Both the position numbers and the translations under genes were made by a program. Of a stretch of DNA of 40,847 nt, positions 1 through 8,346 are shown piece by piece. Under the pieces are notes generated by a model. The model searched no databases. It was not told the origin of the DNA and saw nothing but the letters and a program-made list of their open reading frames with translations. Position 1 is the first letter of the stretch; every line of letters starts with the position of its first letter. Source of the stretch: Lachnospiraceae bacterium UBA1778 (lineage in GTDB: Bacteria; Bacillota; Clostridia; Lachnospirales; Lachnospiraceae); the NCBI GenBank assembly GCA_002315255.1, contig DCGM01000104.1, positions 1 through 40,847 of the forward strand. The letters run 5' to 3'.

Positions 1-603
1 CGATGGCTTAATGAAATATTGAAGGAAGAAAAGATTGAACAACCTGTGTTTGTCGGACAGTCAATGGGAGGATATGTGACTCAGGCTTTCTGTCAATATA
101 TTCCGGGAAGGCTTAAGGGTTGTGTAATTATTGATTCGGCGCCTCTTCAACAATCCTATTCAAGTCGGTTTGATCTGTTTTTTATGGAACATGCAGAAAC
201 CATGTACAAAATGTATCCGTGGAAGAGTTTATTAAATGCAGGCTCAAAAGGAGTTGCAGAGACTAAACTCGGTCAGCAAAACATGTACGATATGATGAGC
301 ATTTACAGTAAGGATGAATATTGCAAACTCGTGGGACACGGATACAGAATGCTTGCGAAGGCAATAAAAGCGGATTTGCCTTACAAGATTGATTGCCCGG
401 TGCAAATAATCTGCGGAAAGAATGATAAGGCCGGATTTACGAGAAAATATAATGAAAGGTGGATATCAAAAGAAGGATATCCGATTGCATGGATTGAAAA
501 CGCCGGTCACAACTCAAATGTAGACAAGCCCGAAGAAATCAACACAGTTATTGAGAAATTTATTGCAACCGTGAACCGTAGAAATAATGAATCAATACAT
601 TGA
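1..603 (+). CDS. Alpha/beta hydrolase, 5' end outside window
   Basis: The frame is open from base 1, so the N-terminus lies upstream; a TTG at 19 is internal rather than a start. The nucleophile elbow GQSMGG lies at the left end, the acid is probably the Asp in CGKNDKAG, and the histidine is in ENAGHNSN near the C-terminus, giving a Ser-Asp-His triad in the usual order. This is an alpha/beta hydrolase of the small esterase/lipase or peptidase S33 type; the substrate cannot be told. The DNA is more AT-rich than most of the window, like the ATPase gene that follows. No terminator is obvious after it. Confidence 0.85.
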   Translation, partial: RWLNEILKEEKIEQPVFVGQSMGGYVTQAFCQYIPGRLKGCVIIDSAPLQQSYSSRFDLFFMEHAETMYKMYPWKSLLNAGSKGVAETKLGQQNMYDMMSIYSKDEYCKLVGHGYRMLAKAIKADLPYKIDCPVQIICGKNDKAGFTRKYNERWISKEGYPIAWIENAGHNSNVDKPEEINTVIEKFIATVNRRNNESIH

Positions 604-853
604 AAACAATGGGTATGAAAACGATTTTTTCAAGCAAAAACCTTTGACAAGTTCCCCCTCACTAGCACTTTTGCTTGATAAGTTTCCACACACGAAGAGG
701 GGAAAGTGGACAGTAATGCTGACGGTTTATCAGAGTGGTTGGAAGGCCTTTTCTATGCACTAAATTCGGTCGAAAAGGCTGAAAATATACAGTTGAGTAT
801 GCAGTACTGTTATTATTTGAAATTGAGTGTGCAGTGCTGACAAAATTGAAAAT

Positions 854-949
854 TAGGGGCACAATATCCCGAAATTTTAACTATAATCTTGCTAAAAGGC
901 TTATAAAGACATATAATAATGAAAAATGAGGGCACAATATCCTTGAAAT
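854..949. repeat. Direct repeat GGGCACAATATCC flanking a promoter
   Basis: Two copies of a roughly 22-base element (854-875 and 928-949) share GGGCACAATATCC and a following GAAAT. They lie 74 bases apart and bracket the promoter. They may be operator half-sites or the scar of a local duplication; the sequence alone does not decide. Confidence 0.55.
889..917 (+). promoter_or_regulatory. Sigma-A-like promoter of the ATPase gene
   Basis: TTGCTA at 889-894 and TATAAT at 912-917 are separated by exactly 17 bp, about 50 bases before the ATG at 969. The promoter lies between the two GGGCACAATATCC copies, so they could be regulator sites; that link is inference. Confidence 0.6.
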
Positions 950-968
950 GTCATAATTGAGGTGAAAA

Positions 969-2222
969 ATGGAAATTAAAAGAGACATATACCTTAACAA
1001 ATTAATTAATAGAATGCATAACGGAATGATTAAAGTGATTACCGGAATAAGACGTTCCGGAAAGTCATATTTGCTTTTCACAATATTTAGAGATCATCTT
1101 TTATCAGATGGAGTAACCGAGGATCACATTGTTTCAATAGAGCTGGACCGTTTAGAAAATAAAAAACACAGAGATCCCTATGTGATTTTAGACTACATAA
1201 AGAATAGGATTATTGATAAAGATGATTATTATATTTTTCTTGATGAAGTTCAGCTGTTAGAAGATTTTGAAGATGTGTTAAATTCTCTTCTTCATATGAA
1301 GAATGTTGATGTGTATGTAACCGGAAGCAATTCTAAGTTTTTGTCAAAAGATATCATTACCGAATTTAGGGGACGAGGGGACGAGGTTCATATTTATCCA
1401 TTAAGTTTTAGTGAATATATGACAGCTTTTAATGGAGATAAGTATGAAGGCTGGGGCTCTTATGTTAGATTTGGTGGTTTACCATTAACGGTAACAATGA
1501 ATACAGATGAACAAAAAATAGAGTATTTGACCAAATTGTTTGAAGAAACATATATTAAGGATATTGTTGAACGCAATCGTATTGAGAAAAAGCAGGAATT
1601 GAACGATTTAATAAATGTCTTAGCATCTGCCATAGGTTCTCTTACAAATCCGTCTAAAATCGTGGCCACGTTTAACAGCGCTATTCAGTCCGATATAAGT
1701 CTTAACACCGTACGCAATTATATTGAGCACTTGAAGGATGCTTTTATTATTGCTGAAGCAAACAGGTATGATGTAAAAGGAAGAAAATATATTGGAACTC
1801 CTTTAAAATATTATTTTGAAGATATCGGACTTAGAAATGCAAGACTTGGCTTTAGACAAGTGGAAGAAACTCATTTAATGGAGAATGTCATTTATAATGA
1901 ACTTAGAATCAGAGGTTTCTCGGTTGATGTTGGAGTTGTAATGAAAAGAAATAGAACTGAGGCAGGCGTTCAGGAAAAGAGACAATTGGAGATCGATTTT
2001 ATTGCTAACCAGGGAAGCAGACGTTATTATATTCAGTCTGCGTTCGGTATCCTTGATGAGGAAAAGAGAAAACAAGAAAAGGCATCGCTTATTAACATAA
2101 GTGATTCTTTCAAAAAAATAATAATTGTTAAGGATATAGTAAAACCTTGGCATGATGATGATGGTGTGCTGACTATTAGCTTATATGATTTCCTGCTTGA
2201 TGAAAAAAGTTTAGAATTATAA
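969..2222 (+). CDS. AAA ATPase with C-terminal DUF4143 domain
   Basis: A 417-residue protein with a Walker A motif GIRRSGKS at residues 26-33, a Walker B YYIFLDEVQ near residue 95, and a C-terminal half of the DUF4143 type (nuclease-like fold, with ELRIRGFSVDVGVV and QLEIDFIA). That architecture (AAA_14 plus DUF4143) is common in Firmicutes and Bacteroidetes, often in several copies per genome, and its function is not established. The GAGGTG ribosome site before ATG 969 supports the start. The gene has its own promoter and is AT-rich, which suggests transfer from a lower-GC source. Family confidence is high; the role is unknown. Confidence 0.9.
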   Translation: MEIKRDIYLNKLINRMHNGMIKVITGIRRSGKSYLLFTIFRDHLLSDGVTEDHIVSIELDRLENKKHRDPYVILDYIKNRIIDKDDYYIFLDEVQLLEDFEDVLNSLLHMKNVDVYVTGSNSKFLSKDIITEFRGRGDEVHIYPLSFSEYMTAFNGDKYEGWGSYVRFGGLPLTVTMNTDEQKIEYLTKLFEETYIKDIVERNRIEKKQELNDLINVLASAIGSLTNPSKIVATFNSAIQSDISLNTVRNYIEHLKDAFIIAEANRYDVKGRKYIGTPLKYYFEDIGLRNARLGFRQVEETHLMENVIYNELRIRGFSVDVGVVMKRNRTEAGVQEKRQLEIDFIANQGSRRYYIQSAFGILDEEKRKQEKASLINISDSFKKIIIVKDIVKPWHDDDGVLTISLYDFLLDEKSLEL

Positions 2223-2289
2223 CAGCACAAGAAGTTGCAAAGACTATGGACAGATGCCGATGTGAGAAATATTCCATCGCAGAAAATTG

Positions 2290-2463
2290 CGGAAGATAAA
2301 TTTTCATGACTCATTTTTACGTGTAAATAAAGACAATATTGCATCTCAAAAGGTTATGGAAAATAATGGAGCATATAAAGCCGGGGAGGACGATGGTCAT
2401 TATTTCATGCGGATACCATCAGTATTTTACTGTTATAACGAAAGGGAGGATCAGTTTTTATGA
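2290..2463 (+). pseudogene. Remnant of a GNAT acetyltransferase C-terminus
   Basis: Read in the frame that ends with TGA at 2461-2463, this stretch encodes FLRVNKDNIASQKVMENNGA followed by GEDDGHYFMRI. That is the typical acetyl-CoA-binding C-terminal end of a GNAT N-acetyltransferase. There is no N-terminal domain and no start. A second GNAT-like scrap (DVRNIPSQKIAEDKF) is readable in another frame at 2259-2309. The remnant's stop overlaps the ATG of the following phosphatase as ATGA, so the intact gene begins exactly where the fragment ends. Confidence 0.65.
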
Positions 2464-3176
2464 AAATATACATTATCAGACACGGAGAAACCAAGGCAAA
2501 TGAAATGCACTGTCTGCAGGGAGTCACGGACTGGCCGCTCAATGAAAACGGAAGAACGCTTGCGGAAATCACCGGACAAAACATGAAAGGAATTCATTTT
2601 GACGAATGTATTACCAGCCCACTCCTGCGGGCAAAAGAGACGGCGGAAATCGTTCTGCGGGAAAGCGGAAACGAGGACACGCCGATTTTCTGCGATGACA
2701 GGATTCGGGAAATCAATCCGGGAATATGGGAAATGAAACGGAAAGAAGACATGCCGAAGGAAGTGATGATTTCGTATTTCCTGGCGCCGTTGGACATCAA
2801 AGAAATACCGGAAGGAGAAACCCCCACAGATGTCTGCAAACGCACCCAGGCTTTTTTATCCGAGCTGGCAGCAAGGGATGATGATAAAACCTATCTGGTT
2901 TCCACGCACGGCGCTGCCTTGCGGGCCATGCTGAACCGGCTGTACCAGAATCCCTCCGATTTCTGGCAGGGCCGTCTCCCGGCGAACTGTGCTGTTTCGC
3001 TTGTTGAGGTGAAGGACGGGCGGCCGGTGCTGACGGAAAAGGATCAGATTTTCTATGACCCGTCCCTCTGTCCCGACCAATACGAAGTCAGGATATCTCC
3101 CATCAAAAAATTTGTGGTGCTGTCTGTCTATAAATTCATGAAGCTTTTCAAACCCAAGGGAAAACATTCTTCATAA
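2460..3176 (+). CDS. Histidine phosphatase family protein
   Basis: A 238-residue protein of the phosphoglycerate-mutase-like histidine phosphatase superfamily. The N-terminal RHGETKANE holds the phospho-accepting histidine, CITSPLLRAKETAE holds the conserved arginine, and STHGAALRAML holds the second catalytic histidine. A GGGAGG site lies about ten bases before the ATG. Members act on phosphosugars, nucleotides or small phosphoesters; the substrate here is unknown. It sits between two broken genes: its start overlaps the GNAT remnant and its TAA overlaps the readable start of a GH95 remnant. A second member of the superfamily lies at about 10 kb. Confidence 0.88.
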   Translation: MKIYIIRHGETKANEMHCLQGVTDWPLNENGRTLAEITGQNMKGIHFDECITSPLLRAKETAEIVLRESGNEDTPIFCDDRIREINPGIWEMKRKEDMPKEVMISYFLAPLDIKEIPEGETPTDVCKRTQAFLSELAARDDDKTYLVSTHGAALRAMLNRLYQNPSDFWQGRLPANCAVSLVEVKDGRPVLTEKDQIFYDPSLCPDQYEVRISPIKKFVVLSVYKFMKLFKPKGKHSS

Positions 3177-3546
3177 TGCGGCATATGAGAATATTAGAAA
3201 GCTTTTTGAAACGTCAACATACCCGAATATGTTTGACAAGCATCCTCCGTTCCAGATTGATGGTAATTTCGGAGCCACAGCAGGAATTGCCAATATGTTG
3301 CTTTTTTCCGATGAAGAAGAAATTATTCTTCTTCCGGCTCTTCCCGATAGCTGGAAGAGCGGATCTGTAAAAGGTTTGAGGGGAGTAGGCAATATTATTA
3401 TCGATATTTTCTGGAAGAACGGAAAAATAACGGAGTATAAAATAACCGCTTTATCAGATATCGGTACAGTGGTAAAATATGGCCAGGAATATTCCACCGC
3501 GTTAAGCATGAAAGCCGGGGAAACGAGAAAGTTTGAAATCAAATGA
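3175..3546 (+). pseudogene. C-terminal fragment of a GH95-like alpha-L-fucosidase
   Basis: Read from 3175, the frame gives NAAYENIRKLFETSTYPNMF, then HPPFQIDGNFGATAGIANML and LLPALPDSWKSGSVKGLRG. This is the characteristic end of a glycoside hydrolase family 95 enzyme, including the conserved QIDGNFG segment and the C-terminal beta domain. GH95 enzymes are normally about 700-800 residues, so over 600 N-terminal residues are missing. An ATG at 3229 lacks a good ribosome site. I treat it as a decayed fragment left by recombination; a translated 105-residue stub is the less likely alternative. Confidence 0.8.
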
Positions 3547-3631
3547 TCATCGAAACAGAAAGCAGCTGTTGTAAAGGAAGCGGAGCAGAATCCGAAACGG
3601 CAGCCCTGTTATCACGGAATCAGGAGAGATG

Positions 3632-4387
3632 ATGGAAAAATATTTTGAAATCAACCAGAATAATCAAAATATCAGATGTAAACTTTATTATGACAAGAAT
3701 CGCCTGATAGAAAAAGTGGTATTGTTCGGCCATGGATTTGCAGGGCATAAAGACAATGGTGCGGCTCAGAAATTTGCGGAACGTCTTTTGACAAAGTATA
3801 AAGGTGTGGCGCTTCTGACCTTCGACCTGCCTTGTCATGGGGATGATGTTAAAAAGAGGATGGTTCTTCAGGACTGTATGACCTATATTGAAACGGTCAT
3901 TGATTACATTCATTCGGAGATTCAGACAACGTCGATCTATTCTTATGCCACAAGTTTCGGCGGATATCTCGTTTTGAAATATATAGCAGAACATGAGAAC
4001 CCTTTTATTCGCATTGCTCTACGTAGTCCGGCAGTTAATATGGCTGATGTGCTTACAGGCACTATCATGAAGAATGATGAACTTGAAATGATATTGAAAG
4101 GGAAAAAAGTTCAGGTCGGATTTGATCGGAAAATAGAGGTGAACCAGCAGTTTCTCGCTGACCTTAAAGAATCGGATATTCAGAAGAACGATTACCTCCC
4201 TTTTGCAGAGGATATTCTGATTCTTCATGGAGAAAAGGACGAAGTGGTTCCTTCCGAGGCAGTGAAGGACTTTGCAGAAAACAATCTGATTGAATTTATC
4301 CCGGTCGAAAATGCTGACCATAGGTTCCAAAATCCGACATGCATGGAACTGGCTACAAAGAAAGTTCTGGAGTTTTTCGGCTTTTAA
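3632..4387 (+). CDS. Alpha/beta hydrolase family protein
   Basis: About 251 residues with the alpha/beta hydrolase layout. LFGHGFAGHKDN forms the oxyanion-hole region, TSFGG the nucleophile elbow, LHGEKDEVVP the acid, and ENADHRF the catalytic histidine near the C-terminus. It resembles small serine esterases and acyl-peptide hydrolases; the substrate is unknown. Two ATGs lie in tandem (3629 and 3632); AGGAG at 3622-3626 is better spaced for the second. No signal peptide is seen, so it is cytoplasmic. Confidence 0.87.
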   Translation: MEKYFEINQNNQNIRCKLYYDKNRLIEKVVLFGHGFAGHKDNGAAQKFAERLLTKYKGVALLTFDLPCHGDDVKKRMVLQDCMTYIETVIDYIHSEIQTTSIYSYATSFGGYLVLKYIAEHENPFIRIALRSPAVNMADVLTGTIMKNDELEMILKGKKVQVGFDRKIEVNQQFLADLKESDIQKNDYLPFAEDILILHGEKDEVVPSEAVKDFAENNLIEFIPVENADHRFQNPTCMELATKKVLEFFGF

Positions 4388-4451
4388 CGGGTGCTGAAAT
4401 CCTGCGAAACCTGTATGAATTGACTGAAACCTAGAGGAGACTTATATCACT

Positions 4452-6224
4452 ATGATTACCACATTACAGAATGGAGCCGATGCGTCGGCCGAATCCCGGA
4501 ACTATCGGAATATACGAAAAAAGTATCTGCAGTATCTGATACCGTGCACCTTGACGGCAGTTGCTACCTCTCTCAGCTCGTTTGTGGACAGCATTATCGT
4601 GTCGAATCTGCTTGATGCCTCAGCGCTGAGTATTGTGAACCTCGCCTCGCCGGTGATGTTTGTTTTCTCAACCGTATATACCATATTGGGCGTCGGAGGA
4701 TCCGCGATGTATTCGGTTAACCGCGGAAACCACGACCGGAAAAAAGCTGATGAGATCTTCTCCATGGCAATGATCATTGCGATTGTGATAAGTGTATTCC
4801 TTTCTGTCGTCGGAGTTTTGTCCTCACCGCTTTTAGCCCAACTGCTCGGACGCGGCTCAGGATTAGAGGTAGAGCTTTCGTCCTTTCTTAAAGTGCAGGC
4901 CTACTCTGCTTTGCCGATAATCGTCTCCTGCCTGTTTGCCATGTTTCTCCCCGCTTGCGGTCATCCGGTGCTTGCAACTGTGGTGAATATGGTTTCAAAT
5001 GCTGTAAATCTGGTGTTTGACGTTATATTTATCAAGTGGTTCAAAATGGGAGTCAACGGTGCCGCAATGGCTACATTAACCGGTTTTTCAGTCGGGCTGA
5101 TCGTTCTTTTGGTGGTATATCTCCGCAGAAAGGATGATATCGCCCAGATTCATTTCTCCACCGGAATCCTCCGCCATTTTAAAGAAATTATTACGACCGG
5201 ATTACCGGTGGCCTCAACCCAGATCGGGTATGCGATAAAAGTTTCCTTCTGTAATTTCTACGCCGCAAAATTTGCCGGCGAAAGCGGAGTGCTCACCTTT
5301 GCCATCTATATGCAGGTAATGTCATTGATATCCATATTCCTGGCCGGAGTGTTTGATACACTGCTGCCGTTTTACAGCACGCTGAAAGGCTTGAATGATA
5401 GAAAAGGGCAGACATATGTCATCAGACTTTCTGCCGTTATTCTTACAGTGGTCTCGTCTGTCTTTTTCCTTATACTGCAGTTATGGCCACAGGGGCTGGC
5501 GTACATATTTGCCATTGATCCGACAGCCGCTTCCGAGGTGGTAGCTCCGGCGGTCCGTATCTTCTCGTGGGTGTTGCTGTGCAGATGGGTGTACTTGGAA
5601 ATCAGGAACATTCTGTCGGTTCTTGGCATGAAGTGGTATTCTCTGATGATCAGTCTGGCAGATGGCTTCGTCTTGCCGGTTCTGCTTTCTGTTATATTAT
5701 GCCCGATAATGGGAATAAACGGTCTGTGGTGGGCGCTTCTGCTGACATCAGCAGTAATCACAGTAACAGTATTCATCATAAACAGAGTCATTGTTAAACG
5801 TTCCGGCGGGAGATATAAAGGCTTCTGGCTGATCGACGAAAGCTCAAAAATGTTAGGAAATCTCACCATCGACGGTGATCTGAACAATATCAGCACCGTC
5901 ACCCGAGAAATCGAGCAGGTGTGCAGAAAAAATGAGCTGATGATGAGCCGGGCCATGCTGGTGGCGATTTCCGTAGAGGAAATGAGTATCATTATACGGG
6001 ACAACATCGGCGAGAGAAACCTCACCCCGATAGACATTCTGATTCAGAAGAGGGACGATGAAATCATGGTAGATTTCTGTAGTGTCGGCACCCCCCTGAA
6101 CTCTGTCGCAAGGGAGCACGAAGAGGATTTTGATAATTTTGAGATGCTTAAAAGGATTTCAAAATCAGTGACCTATGATTATGTGTTGGGAATGAATATT
6201 ACCAGGATAGTTCTGTCGCTGTGA
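4452..6224 (+). CDS. MATE transporter fused to a HATPase-like domain
   Basis: A 590-residue protein. Residues 1 to about 455 form a 12-helix MATE-family carrier (SFVDSIIVSNLLDASALSIV at the start, a second repeat from about residue 235). After a basic loop, about 125 C-terminal residues resemble the histidine-kinase-like ATPase fold of anti-sigma factors (VAISVEEMSIIIRDN as the N box, LGMNITRIVLSL as the final strand). MATE proteins normally end after helix 12 at about 450 residues. In the extra domain the usual N-box asparagine appears to be isoleucine and the G1 aspartate serine, so ATP binding may be lost. It is probably a transporter whose activity or signal depends on the cytoplasmic domain; the substrate is unknown. 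Confidence 0.85.
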   Translation: MITTLQNGADASAESRNYRNIRKKYLQYLIPCTLTAVATSLSSFVDSIIVSNLLDASALSIVNLASPVMFVFSTVYTILGVGGSAMYSVNRGNHDRKKADEIFSMAMIIAIVISVFLSVVGVLSSPLLAQLLGRGSGLEVELSSFLKVQAYSALPIIVSCLFAMFLPACGHPVLATVVNMVSNAVNLVFDVIFIKWFKMGVNGAAMATLTGFSVGLIVLLVVYLRRKDDIAQIHFSTGILRHFKEIITTGLPVASTQIGYAIKVSFCNFYAAKFAGESGVLTFAIYMQVMSLISIFLAGVFDTLLPFYSTLKGLNDRKGQTYVIRLSAVILTVVSSVFFLILQLWPQGLAYIFAIDPTAASEVVAPAVRIFSWVLLCRWVYLEIRNILSVLGMKWYSLMISLADGFVLPVLLSVILCPIMGINGLWWALLLTSAVITVTVFIINRVIVKRSGGRYKGFWLIDESSKMLGNLTIDGDLNNISTVTREIEQVCRKNELMMSRAMLVAISVEEMSIIIRDNIGERNLTPIDILIQKRDDEIMVDFCSVGTPLNSVAREHEEDFDNFEMLKRISKSVTYDYVLGMNITRIVLSL

Positions 6225-6233
6225 TGACTTGCC

Positions 6234-7388
6234 TTACAGGCTTTCCAAAAGCGCCTGTAGTTCCGTTTCTGCCTGTGCATTGCACTTCAAATCCGAAGTC
6301 ATCTGGCTAAGCGCGACTCGGCCTTCCAGGAAAGCCAAAACAGCTTCATAGATCGCGTCTTCATTGTTTTTGATGACCCAACCTCGTCCTCTTTCTTCCA
6401 CCAGCTCTTTGGCAGAGCACGTCTCTGTGGATATGACCGGAAGTCCGATCACTCCGCATTCATTAATAACCATAGGCGCCGCCTCGTGGTAGGACAGAAG
6501 AAGGTAACAGGAGGCATTGGGGAAATAAGGATAAGGGTTGTCCTTCTGCCCGATGAGCTCCACGATCTTTTCCAGCCGGTATTCCCGGATTTTTTTCTGA
6601 ATCGCAGCCCTTTGGGAACCATCTCCGATAATCACCCATTTGTATCCGTCCGGGATGACTTCCTTTATTCGGTAAAAGGCATGGAGTGCCCGGAAATATG
6701 CTTTTTGTTCCACAAGGCGACTCGCGGTAATAAATACCGTTTTCTCCTGGTAACGGACTGCCGGCGCCATCATATGAAGAATTCTGTCCACATCGGTAAA
6801 ATTCTCCAAAACGGCTGTCTTTTCCCTCAAAGAGGGAAAGCGCTGAAGAAAGATGTTTTTACAGCCTTCAGAAACACAGAGGATCCGGTCAATGGTATTA
6901 TAGCAAGCCTCCAGCCGTCGGTCGAAGGATCCGTCTTTACTAATATCCGCGTGGATATATACCGCCTTCGTCTTTGCCCGAACCTTATCCGCCAGATACT
7001 GCCTGCAGCCAGGTGTCAGCTTGTGCCAGCCGTAATCATAGGTATAGGCTATGGCCAGATCATAGTCTCCACGCGTCCGCACAAAGCGGAACAAAAGAGA
7101 CCTCGCCTGGTCTCCGGAAAGCAGCTGGGAAAGACTTGTATAAAAAACTCTCAGAAGGCCCATTCTTTTCGAGCGTGCAAAAATATCTCTCAGATAATTA
7201 CCGAGTATCAGAAGATGTTTGTCGGGGGTCAGAATTCGGATGTTCTTAGGAATCCTTTCCCTCTTAATGGAAGAAGGATCGAAGACCAGAAGATCACAGT
7301 CTATCGGTCGGCGGGAGATTTCCTGCAGAAAATTATATAGGGAAGTCGCAATCCCACCGAGATAAAAATTGTCGATCACAATCAGCAT
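6234..7388 (-). CDS. Glycosyltransferase family 4
   Basis: About 384 residues with a GT-B fold. The N-terminus contains VIDNFYLGGIATSLYNFL, and the C-terminal nucleotide-sugar domain contains VFITASRLVEQKAYFRALHA, VIIGDGSQ and the EX7E motif EAAPMVINE. It transfers a sugar from an activated donor, probably to a growing surface polysaccharide repeat on the inner membrane face. The start is ATG at 7388 or an in-frame TTG at 7394; AGAGGAAAA lies upstream of both. It is the last gene of a three-gene minus-strand cluster and ends nine bases from the end of the convergent MATE gene, with no hairpin between. Confidence 0.87.
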   Translation of the reverse strand: MLIVIDNFYLGGIATSLYNFLQEISRRPIDCDLLVFDPSSIKRERIPKNIRILTPDKHLLILGNYLRDIFARSKRMGLLRVFYTSLSQLLSGDQARSLLFRFVRTRGDYDLAIAYTYDYGWHKLTPGCRQYLADKVRAKTKAVYIHADISKDGSFDRRLEACYNTIDRILCVSEGCKNIFLQRFPSLREKTAVLENFTDVDRILHMMAPAVRYQEKTVFITASRLVEQKAYFRALHAFYRIKEVIPDGYKWVIIGDGSQRAAIQKKIREYRLEKIVELIGQKDNPYPYFPNASCYLLLSYHEAAPMVINECGVIGLPVISTETCSAKELVEERGRGWVIKNNEDAIYEAVLAFLEGRVALSQMTSDLKCNAQAETELQALLESL

Positions 7389-7422
7389 CTTCAAAGTAAC
7401 TTTTTCCTCTTCTCTTTTCTGT

Positions 7423-8328
7423 TCAATGCAGAGCGGACCACAGCCTTCTGTAGAAGTACCAGATTCGCGTTTTCAGCCGTTCAAACAAATACTTGCACAC
7501 TTTTCCGGGATAATGTGCCCGAAGCTCTTTAAGAGACATGGCGCGCCGAATTTCCCGTTCCAGCATCGCATTGATTGAAGTTTCCATGTAATCTGTGTCG
7601 CATGGAAGTAATTCAAATGCATCCCGAATCGGATTCATCACTTCTTCCAAGCGCTTCATACGCCTGATTCTCGCTGTTCCCTTTACAGAATAGCGCTGAT
7701 GGTAAACCATATCTTGATAGAAAAACAGACGGCGACAGTTGGCCAATGCCCTAACCGAGAACTCCAGATCTTCGAGGATAAACATCTCCTCCTGGAATCG
7801 AATGCCGGTCAGTATGCTCTTTTTGATTATTTTATTATAGATCGGATAAAGAACGCTACTATCAAAAAGGCGGTCAATCATCCCGTAACACTCCCCAGCG
7901 GTCAGAAATCCCTGAACCGGCAGAATCAGCTTATCACGCCAGTGAAGTCTTCCGTTTTTATAATGGTCCTGCGATCTGGAATAGAGAAGCATATCGATAT
8001 CCGTGTGGCTTTCCAAAATGCGCATACACTCCGAAAGCCGATCCTTCTCCACGATGTCATCTGCATCGACAAACAGGATATAATCTCCCCGAGCCTCCAA
8101 AAGTCCGCGGTTTCTGGCTGCGGATACCCCACGATTTTCTGTATGGATTACCTTTAGCCGAGCGTTTTCTTCTGCCAGTCTCTCCGCAAGTTCGCCCGTC
8201 CCGTCGGTGCTTCCATCGTTAATAATCAGGATCTCTGCATTGTCTGGGAGCGAATCCACACATGCTCTTAAAGTGGAAACGTCGTTATATGTAGGGATAA
8301 TAAATGTAAATCTCATCTGATTTCGCAT
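7423..8328 (-). CDS. Glycosyltransferase family 2
   Basis: A 301-residue GT-A enzyme with FTFIIPTYNDVSTLRACVDS at the start, INDGSTDGTGE, ENRGVSAARNRGL and the metal-binding FVDADD. These are hallmark GT2 motifs. The C-terminal third is a basic helical region as in polysaccharide GT2 enzymes. AGGAGG lies one base before the ATG at 8328 and 13 bases before an in-frame ATG at 8316, so the start is uncertain by four residues. It lies between the polymerase-like gene and the GT4 in one transcription unit and probably adds one residue of the same glycan. Confidence 0.9.
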   Translation of the reverse strand: MRNQMRFTFIIPTYNDVSTLRACVDSLPDNAEILIINDGSTDGTGELAERLAEENARLKVIHTENRGVSAARNRGLLEARGDYILFVDADDIVEKDRLSECMRILESHTDIDMLLYSRSQDHYKNGRLHWRDKLILPVQGFLTAGECYGMIDRLFDSSVLYPIYNKIIKKSILTGIRFQEEMFILEDLEFSVRALANCRRLFFYQDMVYHQRYSVKGTARIRRMKRLEEVMNPIRDAFELLPCDTDYMETSINAMLEREIRRAMSLKELRAHYPGKVCKYLFERLKTRIWYFYRRLWSALH

Positions 8329-8346
8329 ACCTCCTGCCTTTACTTT

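Larger units (their letters stand above)
604..968. other. Gene-poor AT-rich spacer with short repeats
   Basis: I find no convincing gene here. The stretch holds an approximate direct repeat (TTGAGTATGCAGTACTG and TTGAGTGTGCAGTGCTG, about 795-840), two copies of a GGGCACAATATCC element (around 854-875 and 928-949) and, between those copies, a good promoter for the ATPase gene. The short minus-strand frames across it have no recognisable product or ribosome binding site. Confidence 0.6.

Noticed and set aside
5372..6037. 221-codon minus-strand frame in the MATE gene
   Set aside because: Low-complexity Arg/Ser/Ile-rich translation; the sense frame is a clear MATE-ATPase fusion.
6486..7340. 284-codon plus-strand frame
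   Set aside because: Antisense to the clear GT4 gene; no recognisable motif.
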